A stretch of 64,000 nucleotides of DNA from Haematobia irritans (taxonomy: Eukaryota; Arthropoda; Insecta; Diptera; Muscidae). Location of the stretch: NCBI RefSeq assembly GCF_050003625.1, contig NW_027445841.1:124001-188000 (forward strand), read 5' to 3'. Below the pieces are notes generated by a model. The model was not told the origin of the DNA. It saw only the letters and a program-made list of their open reading frames with translations, and did no database searches. Numbering within the stretch: position 1 is the stretch's first letter; every line of letters begins with the position of its first letter. Shown piece after piece: positions 11,691 to 21,467 of the stretch. Position numbers and translations under genes: made by a program.

Positions 11691-12070
11691 GCGAAAGGTA
11701 ATAAAAATTTTAAAAATTTATAAAATCGTATAATTTCTTCTACATTGTTGTTATTACAGGAAAAGGTGTTAAGAACTAAAAAACCTCGTGGATGTGAGAA
11801 ATTTGTGAGGGAAAATGCAATTAGCAAGAAAATAATATTTTTTTTTGAGTTTGTCTTTATGAAATTGTTTTTACATCCTGGAAAAGAATAAACGTTTATC
11901 ACAAAAAGTATACACTTGTCTTCCAAATACACTTCCTTCCAGCACTCCCAGCAAATGAGAAACGAAATTTGTTTGTCTAAAATTTCGTTTGGGAGGAAAG
12001 AATTATTTTTTTGCGTGTAGCTAATTGAGGAAGGCCATCAAAATTATAATTCTTTTTGTAAATGCTATTA

Positions 12071-12398
12071 GTACACTCAAAAAAAATTTACTTGGATCCA
12101 AAGATTTTGACTTTCCTTTAAGGATTTTGGTATTGATTCCGAGCCAAAGATGCGGCTTCTTTAAAATAAAGACATTTTTTAGGGACCTCCTTGGCTATAA
12201 ATCTAGGACAACTTCAACAGAGGGACGCAAAATTCTAAGATTTGTTTCCTAAATTTAATGAAAAAAGAATTATAAACTTTCTTTTAATTAAAATATGATT
12301 ATTTTAAAGAATTTAGTCTTTAGCATTGCGTAAATTTCGAGTCGTAAAATTTAAGTTGCATACTCTTCCATATTAGGTCAATATTTTTTTCGGTGTAC
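12071..12398 (+). mobile_element. Family D MITE-like element, copy 2
   Basis: Left end GTACACTCAAAAAAAA and right end TTTTTTTCGGTGTAC form an inverted terminal repeat of about 14 bp with one or two mismatches. The interior matches 6737-7262 and 53166-53750. A 75-codon frame inside is not conserved. Confidence 0.7.
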
Positions 12399-12872
12399 AG
12401 GTAAAAAAGAAAAGAAAAAATAGTATAATAATTAGGTTATATTGGGTACTGAAAAGGTTAATGTGTTATCTTCAACTCTATTCTTTAACTATTAAAGAAT
12501 CAAACTGAATTTATTCATCAATTGCAATATTCTTACCAAACATAATATAAAAAAACATATTTATATTTTCGAAACTTCGAATTGTTGTAGTTTTTCGAAA
12601 CGAAAAACTACAACAATTACTGCTACAATTGTTGCAACACGCTTCTTTCCCACACATTTGTTATTCATTATATTGTAAAAGTATGTAAGAGTTATTTTTT
12701 CACACAGCTCTTTTTTAAAGTTTTCCCCCAATCCCATTGTGTTATACGTAACCAAGTGAATATAATCACGTGTTTAAACAAGAAAAAAATACAAAATACA
12801 AAAGAATATTCTGAAGCAACTAAAACGAGAACTTGTAAAACTAAAAGTCAAATGAATTTTAATCCAGTTGTT
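12399..12872. other. AT-rich DNA with one perfect hairpin; no gene
   Basis: Nothing coding recognised. The stretch contains the perfect inverted repeat at 12580-12618, listed separately. Short frames on both strands have no motif. Confidence 0.4.
12580..12618. repeat. Perfect 18-bp inverted repeat with 3-nt loop
   Basis: Left arm AATTGTTGTAGTTTTTCG (12580-12597), loop AAA, right arm CGAAAAACTACAACAATT (12601-12618). All 18 pairs match. It would form a tight stem-loop as RNA or a cruciform as DNA. No neighbouring repeat explains it. Confidence 0.9.
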
Positions 12873-13275
12873 GCTCATTTTGTGAAAAGGAACGTAAAGT
12901 TGAAATGGGGACAAAGAATATGCCCCGGGGGATGCTTACCAGGAATTTTCCTTTTCAGCTATTGTTGTTATAGTTTTGTACTACTTTTGATGTTACTGTG
13001 AAAAATGCATATACCTCTTAATTCAATGTTTGTTTCAATTACACTGAGAAAAATGCTCATTTTGTGAAAAGGAACGTAAAGTTGAAATGGGGACAATGAA
13101 TATGCCCCGGGGGATGCTTACCTGGAATTTTCCTTTTCAGCTATTGTTGTTATAGTTTTGTACTACTTTTGATGTTACTGTGTAAAATGCATATACCTCT
13201 TAATTCAATGTTTGTTTCAATTACACTGAGAAAAATGAATATACCTCTTAATTCAATGTTTGTTACAACGAGAAA
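12873..13275 (+). repeat. 182-bp tandem duplication plus partial third copy
   Basis: The unit starting GCTCATTTTGTGAAAAGG at 12873 recurs at 13055 with very few differences (for example ACAAAGAATATG against ACAATGAATATG). A partial third copy (ATATACCTCTTAATTC) starts near 13238. Each unit ends in TTACACTGAGAAAAATG. The 81-codon frame at 12756-13001 crosses the border and is not supported. Confidence 0.85.
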
Positions 13276-13353
13276 ATTTTTTTTATTTTTTTGGTAGCAT
13301 AGATTTTAAATAAAATGTGGTCTCCGATTTAGATTCCACACATTTTGAAATTA

Positions 13354-13625
13354 CACTGAAAAAAACAGTGAACCCGCCAGGAAGAAGACTTTTGGTCAAT
13401 TCTAGAAAATTTAGATTATTTTTAGAAAATTTTAAATAAACAATATTACAAACGGTAACATCACGTCGATATCACAAAAATAAGTAAATATTTTTAGACA
13501 AATTCAAGAAAATTTATTATAAATAATTGAATTTTTTCACTTGTTAAAGAAATTTTTGTTGTTTGGAGGAGAAAATTGGAGTTCAAAATTCCGAGAATGT
13601 CTTTAGTGCCATACGAAGTTCACAA
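13354..13625 (+). repeat. Family G MITE-like repeat, copy 1
   Basis: Begins TTACACTGAAAAAAACAGT and continues into CCAGGAAGA...TAGAAAATTTT...ACATCAC...GCCATACGAAGTTC. The same order of blocks occurs at 54718-54978 in the leader of the LTR retrotransposon. No coding capacity. Confidence 0.65.
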
Positions 13626-13653
13626 TGGACGCACTAGTAGTAAAATTTACATA

Positions 13654-14570
13654 AAGGGTGGTTAAATTGTAAGGGCCAATGTTGAATGTGAACCACACCT
13701 AAACGCCAAGTTTTTTTCCGAATTTTATTTGACATTTCTCTATTTCAGACTTACTCAATTTGAACCATGGAGAGATAAACAATCCAACAACGTGTTAAAT
13801 GGTTCCAAGAAATGACAACCGTGGAAATCGAAGAAAATCATCTTCGGTGATGAGGCACATTTTCACGTCAGTGGATTCGTCAATAAACAGAACTGCCGCA
13901 TTTGGGCGAATGAGAATCCAAGAGTGATTGTCGAAAAACAAATGCACCCACAAAGAGTGATTGTTTGGTGCGGTTTATGGGCTGGCGGCATCGTCGGGCC
14001 GTATTTTTTTTTTCCAAAATGAGGCCGGTCAGGCAGTTACTGTGAATGGTGTTCGCTATCGTGAGATGATAACGATCTTTTTATGGCCCGAATTGGAAGA
14101 TATGGATGTGGACGATATGTGGTTTCAGCAGGACGGTGCCACTTGCCACACAGCTAACGAAACAATGGCTCTTTTGCGCAACAAATTCAATGGCCGTGTT
14201 ATCTCACGTAATGGCGATGTCAATTGGCCGCCAAGATCATGTGATCTGACACAGTTGGACTTTTTTCTTTGGGGTTATTTGAAAGAAAAGGTGTACGTCG
14301 ATAAGCCATCAAATATTCAAGAGCTAAAGGATGAGATAATTCGGCACATTAACGGCATAGAACCTCCATTATGCCTCAACGTCATCGAAAATTTGGACCA
14401 TCGGATGAAGGTGTGCCACCGAGGTCGCGGCACCCATTTGGCCGATATTTTGTTCCATACATAATTGAGTAATACCAATATATCATAATAAAATACAATT
14501 ACAATCATTTCCTAAATAGTTTGTGTTTTATTCAAAATCAACATCGGCCCTTGAAATTTTAACCAGCCTT
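13654..14570 (+). mobile_element. DD41D mariner-like element, internally deleted
   Basis: Terminal inverted repeats: AAAGGGTGGTTAAATTGTAA at the left and the inverse of AAGGCTGGTTAAAATTTCAA at the right, both followed by GGGCC. TA dinucleotides flank both ends (13652-13653 and 14571-14572), the expected target duplication. At about 917 bp it is shorter than a complete element of this group. The gap falls near 13840, where the N-terminal DNA-binding part of the transposase should be. Confidence 0.85.
13767..14464 (+). pseudogene. DD41D mariner-type transposase pseudogene
   Basis: The start codon at 13767 opens a frame beginning MERQTIQQRVKWF (start of a helix-turn-helix). This joins abruptly, near 13830-13840, to catalytic-core sequence (IIFGDEAHFHVSGFVNKQNC, first catalytic Asp). 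Most of the DNA-binding domain is therefore missing. A second break is a frameshift in a T-run at about 14003-14012. Downstream, frame 13961-14464 carries FQQDGATCH (second Asp, residue 58 of that frame) and PPRSCDLTQLDFFLWGYLK (third Asp, residue 100). That leaves 41 residues between them, the DD41D signature of the Rosa/visitor-type mariner group. The frame ends at a TAA just inside the right terminal repeat. Inactive. Confidence 0.88.
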
Positions 14571-14639
14571 TATTTAAAGAAATCATGAGCTTATTTGTCA
14601 GAAGTTCGAATTTAGTAAATCTTTATGCCTAATTTTTTG

Positions 14640-15040
14640 TGTATAAGAAAATTTGAAAGTTCTTCTCAAGGCACAAGTTTAAAAGAACTTCCAAAAGTGC
14701 TCTCCCAAATATGTTCTTTATTTTAACTGTACAGGAAGTTTATTTGAGTCAATTTCTTTATAACTCGCTTTTTTTCATATTTTTAATGTGATATTTTTTT
14801 TATTTTGTGTTTCGATAAAATCGATTAAGATTAATACAATGCTACAAATTATTTAAATTTAGCCGAAAAAAAAGCTAAATCCTTTGTAGAAAAATTTCGA
14901 ATTTTTGAAAATATTTGATCACAAAAGTTCCAGACAAGCGTAATAATGCATTAAAAATCATAAAAAATTTTAAAAATTATTTATTTGTCAAAATATCACA
15001 AAATTTCTTGATTCACATCCAAAACACTTGTCTGAGACAT
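14640..15040 (-). repeat. Family E-related segment
   Basis: 14645-14765 matches the fragment at 7547-7683. 14770-15040 is the reverse complement of the interior of the family E copy at 17077-17464 (CACAAAATTTCTTGATTCA, ATATCACAAA, CTGAGACATA). The terminal CCCAGCAAAA repeats are not visible, so this copy is eroded or rearranged. Confidence 0.5.
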
Positions 15041-15044
15041 AACA

Positions 15045-16130
15045 TTTTTATATCCACCACCATAGAATGGTGATGGGGGAATAATAAGTTAGTCATTCCG
15101 TTTGTAACACATCGAAATATCGATTTGGGGCTATATAAAGTATATATATTCTTGATCAGGGAGAAATTCTAAGACTATATAAGAATGTCCGTCTGTCTGT
15201 CTGTCTATCTGTTGTAATCACGCTATAGCCTTCAATAATGGCGCTATCGTCCTGAAATTAGGCACAGATTCGTTTTTTGTTCGCAAGCAGCTCAAGTTTG
15301 AAGATGGGCTATATCGGTCCATGTTTTGGTATAGCCCCCATATAGACCGATCTCACGATTTTGTTTCTTGGGCTTCTAGAAACTGTATTTTCTATCCGAT
15401 CTGCCTGAAATTTAAAATATAGATGTATTTTAGGACCATAACTTGGCGTGTCGAAAATGGAGTGTATCGCTCCATGTTTTGGTATAGCCCCCATATAGAG
15501 CGATCTCTCGATTTTGATTCTTGGGCGTCTATAAACTGTATTTTCTATCCGACTTGCCTGAAATTTAAAATCTAGAGGTATCTTAGGACCATAAATTGGT
15601 GTGTCGAAAATGGGGTGTATCGGCCCATGTTTTGGTATAGCCCCCATATAGACCGATCTCCCGATTTTACTTCTTGGGCGTCTAGAAACTATATTTTCTA
15701 ACCGATTTGCTTGAAATTGAAAATTTTAACATCACAAATAGGTGTGTCGCAAATGAGGTGTATGGGTCCATGTTTTGGTGTAGCCCCCATATAGACCGAT
15801 ATCCGGACGTTACTTCTTGGGCTTCTAGAATCCGTAGTTTTTACCCAATTTGTCTGAAATTAGAATTCCTATTTTCCTCCGGAATGAAATGTTAGACAAA
15901 CGAAATTCCCCTTTCGTATAAAGTATTTGTGTTTAGAGCAAATTAATCAGAATTTTTGATAAGCGATTCAACGATTGTCTCAAAACTCTGTGTCCAAAAA
16001 AAACTTTGCTTGTCTAAAATTTCGTTCCTCAGAATAGAAAACTCGTCTTTCAGTGTATAGCAGGCGCACTGATCATGAAAATTGCTTGACACTGGAAGTA
16101 AGATTTCCAGATTTTACTCCGATTTTTTTG
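15045..16130 (-). mobile_element. Family B interspersed repeat, copy 2, truncated
   Basis: The minus-strand 3' end is at 15045 (TTTTTATATCCACCACCATAG) with GTCATTCCGTTTGTAACACATCG and a GTCTGTCTGTCT run. Four modules of ~155 bp follow (15310-15870). Sequence matching family B resumes at 16052 (GCAGGCGCACTGATCATGAAAATT) after a family F insertion at 15874-16051, and is lost near 16130. The 112-codon minus frame at 15309-15647 follows the module period. Confidence 0.7.
15874..16051. repeat. Family F repeat, copy inserted in family B
   Basis: Contains ATGTTAGACAAACGAAATTCC and CTTTGCTTGTCTAAAATTTCG, inverted relative to each other, and is bordered by CCTCCGGAATGAAAT and TTTCAGTGTA. The same blocks occur at 16932-17076 plus 17465-17555, and partly at 29935-30095. 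Confidence 0.55.
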
Positions 16131-16194
16131 ATGGTGTATAAAAACCTGTAGGAAAAAACTACTATACTCTATTTTCAAATGTTTTTCTTCGCGT

Positions 16195-16390
16195 GTAAGA
16201 TTCGAACTTTCGGCCGTTTATCATTATCTTGTTCTCATTATCTAAAACTTATATTTTAAGAGTGTATTTCATTTCCCCAAAGAACGCATAAGTGGGTCAA
16301 AGGTTTGGTTTGCTCGATGAATGACGTGAACGAATGTCTGGGAGTGTATCACGTAGAATATGTTTTGTTTGAGACCTACGTATTGTTGGA
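16195..16390 (+). repeat. ~200-bp segmental duplication, copy 1
   Basis: Runs from TTTTTCTTCGCGTGTAA to GTTTGAGACCTACGT. It recurs in the same orientation at 20393-20592 with about a dozen small differences. Non-coding. The copy at 20393 interrupts a minisatellite array. Confidence 0.75.
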
Positions 16391-16931
16391 AATGGTAAGG
16401 GCAACAGCAAAGCACATTAAATCAAATGACAAAGCTTGTACTGGGCTCTAAGCCAGTAGTCCTCTTACAATCACAAACATTAATATCCTGGGCATATGAT
16501 AGGGCTCTCACAGTCCAACATATTCGCATATAAGCTATATGGGCATGGTAAGGACAAGTACTACTACAATGGCAGTTATATGCTAAATTATAATATTTCG
16601 TAAGGCATTCATACTTTGTGCTTGTCACCCAGTTAGTGGGCCAAGTAGATACGTATGTAGAGGTGATAAAAGAATTCACTGAATGCGTTTACTTTGTCTA
16701 TGTCATAGTTTCTGACTGCGACCATTTATTCACATTTCGAGTGGGGAGATTTAAATATTTCACCATATTGTATAACTCCATCCATGTCCAGTTTACTATG
16801 TTGTATGTTATCCTTTCGCATTTGATTCTGTGGCATTTTTTCACATGTAATGTTATACCATTTAACATGAATATTAAGTTCAGTTTACCATCCATGAGGG
16901 AAGTACACAATGAAATATTTGCGCAGAAAAT
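16391..16931. other. AT-rich DNA, no supported gene
   Basis: A 147-codon plus-strand frame (16618-17061) crosses this stretch, but its last third lies in the family F repeat and it shows no motif. I regard it as chance. No RNA gene seen. Confidence 0.4.
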
Positions 16932-17555
16932 ACACCCAAAGAAAAAATACTTTTTCCCCGAAAGAAATTTTAGACAAACAAAATTCCATTTGATTACAAA
17001 ATATTTTCTTTTAGAACAAATAAATCCGAATTTTTGGCAAACGTTGCAACGATTGACTTAAATCTGTTTTTATTTCCCAGTAAAAAAGCGACACCAAATA
17101 AGTAGTGAAAATATTCTTTTTGGATGCGGAAGTGGTGCAAAATTGACACAGAAGTGATGAATTTAACATGGGCTTATCACAGGACGGATGTCCACCATTT
17201 CAACAGCCGTTACACTGATTTTGAATTACTTCTTAATGTGTGACCGAATTCAGTGTTTTGGATATGAATTAAAAAAATTTGTGATATTTTGATGAATAAA
17301 TAATTTTTATAATATTTTATGATTTGTAATGTTTTCTATGTCTGAAACATTTGACCTCAAATATTTTCTAAAATTCGAAATTTTCATAGAAAGGATTTAA
17401 CATTTTTTTTTTACCTAACCCTTGGGAGGAGAAGGGGAAGTACTTCCAATTTTTGTTACTGGGCTACTTTTAAAGAAAAAAATTTGCATCAAATGAAAAC
17501 TTTGCTTGTCTATAAATGTATTCCTCAGAAAAGAAACTCTTCTTTCTGTATGCAG
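16932..17555. mobile_element. Family F repeat split by a family E MITE
   Basis: The left part (16932-17076) starts ACACCCAAAGAAAAAATAC and carries AAATTTTAGACAAACAAAATTCC-like sequence. The right part (17465-17555) carries ACTTTGCTTGTCTATAAATG and CCTCAGAAAAGAAACTC, the partner half seen contiguous at 15874-16051. The element between them is family E. Confidence 0.6.
17077..17464. mobile_element. Family E MITE, complete copy
   Basis: Ends CCCAGTAAAAAAGCG (left) and TTTTTGTTACTGGG (right) are inverted. The interior shares TTCTTTTTGGATGCGGAAGTGGTGC and ACATGGGCTTATCACAGGACG with the 217-bp copy at 7803. About 388 bp, non-coding. Confidence 0.7.
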
Positions 17556-17590
17556 GGATTGCGTGCGATAGCGACAAAAGAAAATAAAAA

Positions 17591-19169
17591 CAAGTATATA
17601 CAGAACTAAGTTCGGCCGGGCCGAATCTTAAATACCCACCACCATGAACCAAATATTAGGGTTCACTTTGAAATTTCAGGAGGGCTTTAGAACTTGAGGA
17701 CACTTCCCGAAGATAAATTTAAAGATTTCACCTATGAGGACTATATCAGATTCTGGATTTATAAGAACCATTTTTGTTTGAGTTTTAGAGGAATCATTAA
17801 CATCTCTTGTAAGTGTGCAAGAAAATTATAAAATAACGTCTTGATTTGAAATCTTAAATCTGTAGAAGTAAAATCTGGAAATTTTACATTGAGTTTCAAG
17901 CACTTTTCATGATCAGTGCGCCTTCAACACCCTCAAGAAGTGAAGTCGGTCTATATGGAGGCATTACCAAATAGACCGATAAAAACTTAATCCGATACAC
18001 GTTTTAGTGAGCCTAAAATACCAGAATATTTACAATTTCAGGCAAATCAGATAAAAGCTACGGTTTCTAGCAACCCAAGGAGTTAAATCGGGAGATCGTT
18101 CTTATGGGGGCTATACTAAAATATGGAGCGATACACACCGTTTTCGGCACACCCCTTTATGACCCGAAAATACCTATAGATTTCCAACTTCAGACAAATA
18201 GGATAAAAACTTCGGATTCTAGAAGCCCAAAAAACAAAATCGGGAAATCGGTCTATATGGGGGCTATACCAAAATATGTACCGATACTCACCATTTTCGG
18301 TACACCTCTTTATGGTCCTACAATACCTCTAGATTTCCAATTTCAGACAAATTGGATAAAAACTACGGTTTCTATAAGCGCAAGACCCCAAATCGGGAGG
18401 TCGTTTTATATGGAGACCACACCAAAACATGGACCGATACTCACAATTTTTGTCACACGTATTTGTGGTCCTACAATACCTCTAGATTTCCACTTTCAGG
18501 TAAATTGAATAAAACCTGCGGTTTCTATAAGCCCAAGAAGTAAAATCGGGAGATCGGTCTATATGGGGGCTATACCAAAATATGGACCGATACGCACAAT
18601 CTTTGGCACACGTATTTGTGGTCCTACAATACCTCTAGATTTCAAATTTCAGGTAAATTGAATAAAAACTGCGGTTTCTATAAGCCCAAGAAGTAAAATC
18701 GGGAGATCGGTCTATATGGGGGCTATACGAAAACATGGACCGATACTCACCATTTTTGGCACACCTCTTTATGGTCATAAAATACCTCTAGATTTCAAAG
18801 TTCAGGCAAATTGGATAAAAACTTCGATTTCTATAAGCCCAAGACCCCAAATCGGGAGGTCGGTTTATATGGGGTCTACATCAAAACCTGGACCGATATA
18901 GCCCATCTTCGAACTTGACCTGCCTGCAGACAAAAGACGAGTTTGTGCAAAATTTCAGCACGATTGCTTCATTATTGAACACTGTAGCGTGATTGCAACA
19001 GACAGACAGATAGACGGACAGACGGACATCGTTATATCGTCTTAGAATTTCTCCCTGATCAAGAATATATATACTTTATATAGTCGGAAATCGATATTTC
19101 GATGTGTTACAAACGGAATGACAAACTTATTATACCCCCGTCACCATTCTATGGTGGTGGGTATAAAAA
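17591..19169 (+). mobile_element. Family B interspersed repeat, complete copy
   Basis: Starts CAAGTATATACAGAACTAAG, then the hairpin TTCGGCCGGGCCGAA and TACCCACCACCATGAAC. The interior has six modules of about 153-156 bp; the box ATCGGGA(G/A)(A/G)TCG recurs near 18087, 18240, 18396, 18548, 18702 and 18853. It ends with ACAGACGGACAGACGGACA, a second hairpin (ACCATTCTATGGTGGT) and GGGTATAAAAA. It abuts a family A copy with no spacer. The 134-codon frame at 18104-18508 follows the module period and lacks any domain. Confidence 0.85.
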
Positions 19170-19740
19170 TATGGGAAACATTTAAATCTGAAGCAATTTT
19201 AAGGAAACTTCGCAAAAGTTTATTTATGATTTATCGCTCGATATATATGTATTAGAAGTTTAGGAAAATTAGAGTCATTTTTACAACTTTTCGGCTAAGC
19301 AGTGGCGATTTTACAAGGAAAATGTTGGTATTTTGACCATTTTTGTCGAAATCAGAAAAACATATATATGGGAGCTACATCTAAATCTGAACCGATTTCA
19401 ACCAAATTTGGCACGCATAGCAACAATGATAATTCTACTCCCTGTGCAAAATTTCAATTAAATCGTAGTAAAAGATTGGCCACTGTGGTCATATGAGTGT
19501 AAATCGGGCGAACGATATATATGGGAGCTATATCTAAATCTGAATCGATTTCAATAAAATTTGGCACACTTGACTACACTACTAGTTGTACTCCTAGTGC
19601 AAAATTTCAAGCAAAAATGTGTTCACGGACAGACGGACATGGCTATATCGACTCAGGAGCCCACGCTGAGCATTTTTGCCAAAGACACCATGTGTCTATC
19701 TCGTCTCCTTCTGGGTGTTGCAAACATATGCACTAACTTA
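19170..19740 (+). mobile_element. Family A interspersed repeat, 5'-truncated copy
   Basis: Begins abruptly at TATGGGAAACATTTAAATC (matching position ~1680 of copy 1), directly after the family B end, and runs to the family A 3' part (ACGGACAGACGGACATGG, CAAACATATGCACTAACTTA). The terminal hairpin and GGGTATAAAAA are missing. Confidence 0.75.
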
Positions 19741-19929
19741 TATATAATGACAGGACATGTTCACCAATCCCACGCCAAATACCATGAATCTCCGTTAGTG
19801 TTTCGTTTGCTAACGAAGTTTTAAACTGTACTGTGCACATAACCAGCGTTACCGTTACAATGAGTTTTTATTTTGGACCAACATTTTTCCAAAATTGAAC
19901 CAAAATTCGTACCATCGGACCATTTTTCC

Positions 19930-21190
19930 AAATTGATATCATTTAAAATTAAAAAAAATTTCAAAATTTTACTTCGATAGATAATTTTGTCAAAATTTTA
20001 CTTCGGTAGAAAATTTTGTCAAAATTTTATTTCTATAAAAAAATTTTGTCAAGATTTTATTTCTATAGAAATTTTGTTAAAATTTTATTTCTATAGAAAT
20101 TTTTGTCAAAATTTAATTTTTTTAGAAAATGTTGTAAAAATTTTCGTTATATAGACAATGTCGTCAAAATTTTATTTCTGTAGAAAACTTTATTAAAATT
20201 TTAGTTCATTAGAAAATTTTGTCAACATTTTATTTTTTAGAAAATTTTGTAAAAAAAATTATTTCTGTAGCAAATTTCGTGAAAATTTTATTTCTGTAGA
20301 AAACTTTATTAACATTTTAGTTCATTAGAAAATTTTGTCAAAATTTTATTTCTGTAGAAATCTTTATAAAATATTAGATTTCATTTTGTTTTTTCTTCGC
20401 ATGTAATATTCGAACTATCGGCCGTTTTTCATTATTTTTTTTTTATTACCTAAAACTTATATTTTAAGAGTGTATTTCATTTCCCCAAAGAACGCATAAG
20501 TGGGTCAAATGTTTGGTTTACTCGATGAATGACATGAAAATGAATGTCTGAGAGTGTATCACGTAGAATATGTTTTGTTTGAGACCTACGTTATTAAAAT
20601 TTTAGTTCATTAGAAAATTTTGTCAAAATTTTATTTCTTTAGAAAATTTTGTATAAAAAAATTATTTCTATAGGAAATTTCGTCAAAATTTTATTTCTGT
20701 AGAAAACTTTATTTAAATTTTAGTTCATTAGAAAATTTTGTCAAAATTTTATTTCTGTAGAAATCTTTATTAAAATTTTAGATTTCATTTCTATAGAAAA
20801 TTTAGCAAAAATTTTATTGCTATAGCAAATTTAGCAAAAATTTTATTTCTATAGAAATTTTAGTCAATATTTTATTTCTATAGATAGTTATCGCAAAATG
20901 TTATTTCTGCAGAAAATTTTTACAAAATTTTTCTTCCTACACAAAAATTTTTGCATAATTTTGTATCTATATAAAATTTGTTTAAGTTTTTTTTTTCTGT
21001 GCAAAATTTTGGCAAAATTTTGTGTCTACAGAAAATTTTGTTAAAATTATATTTCTACAGAAAATTTTGTTAAAATTATATTTCTACAGAAAATTTTGTC
21101 AAAATTTTATTTCTATAGAAAATTTTGTCAAAATTTGATTTCTATAGAAAATTTTGTCAAAATTTAATTTTTATAGAAAATTTTGAAAAA
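19930..21190 (+). repeat. 29-bp minisatellite, degenerate array 2
   Basis: Units of the TTTCTATAGAAA/TTTTGTCAAAA type with many substitutions (TTCATTAGAAA, TTCTGTAGAAA, TTCTACAGAAA). The array is interrupted at 20393-20592 by the ~200-bp duplication of 16195-16390. Between 19741 and 19930 I see no feature. Confidence 0.8.
20393..20592 (+). repeat. ~200-bp segmental duplication, copy 2
   Basis: Second copy of 16195-16390, inserted in the minisatellite array. It begins TTTTTCTTCGCATGTAA and ends GTTTGAGACCTACGTTATT, after which minisatellite units resume. Confidence 0.75.
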
Positions 21191-21467
21191 ATACCGATTT
21201 GACGAAAATGAAAAAGGATCGGACCAAAATGGCAACCCTGCACAAAACTGTAAAATGCCCAAGAAGTTAAATATTATATTGGATTATATAGGGTTTTATT
21301 CACGGGAGTATCATGGAGGTGATGGGGGAGAGGTCCAACTACTAAAGCCAACACTGGCTAAGTACTCATCGGACCACCCATAGGAATACCAAAGTCGAAA
21401 GTCGTCCACTCCAAATAGTAATAGAAAATTTAATTTTTATTTCATATTGTATCTATATTATCGTGTA
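21191..21467. other. Short non-repetitive stretch, no gene
   Basis: A 66-codon frame (21183-21383) begins in the minisatellite and has no motif. Nothing else recognised. Confidence 0.35.

Larger units (their letters stand above)
11093..12023. repeat. Composite AT-rich segment bounded by ACACTCAAAGAAAA and TTTTTTGCGTGTA
   Basis: The left and right borders are imperfect inverted copies of an ACAC-purine-A-run motif. The interior is AT-rich and holds two tRNA-like heads (11432-11505 minus and 11612-11690 plus). Near 11950-12020 is a piece with AATTTCGTTTGGGAGG, resembling family F. Whether it was ever one mobile unit is unclear. Confidence 0.4.

Noticed and set aside
16618..17061. 147-codon plus-strand frame
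   Set aside because: Its C-terminal third lies within a family F repeat, and there is no motif or supporting gene structure.
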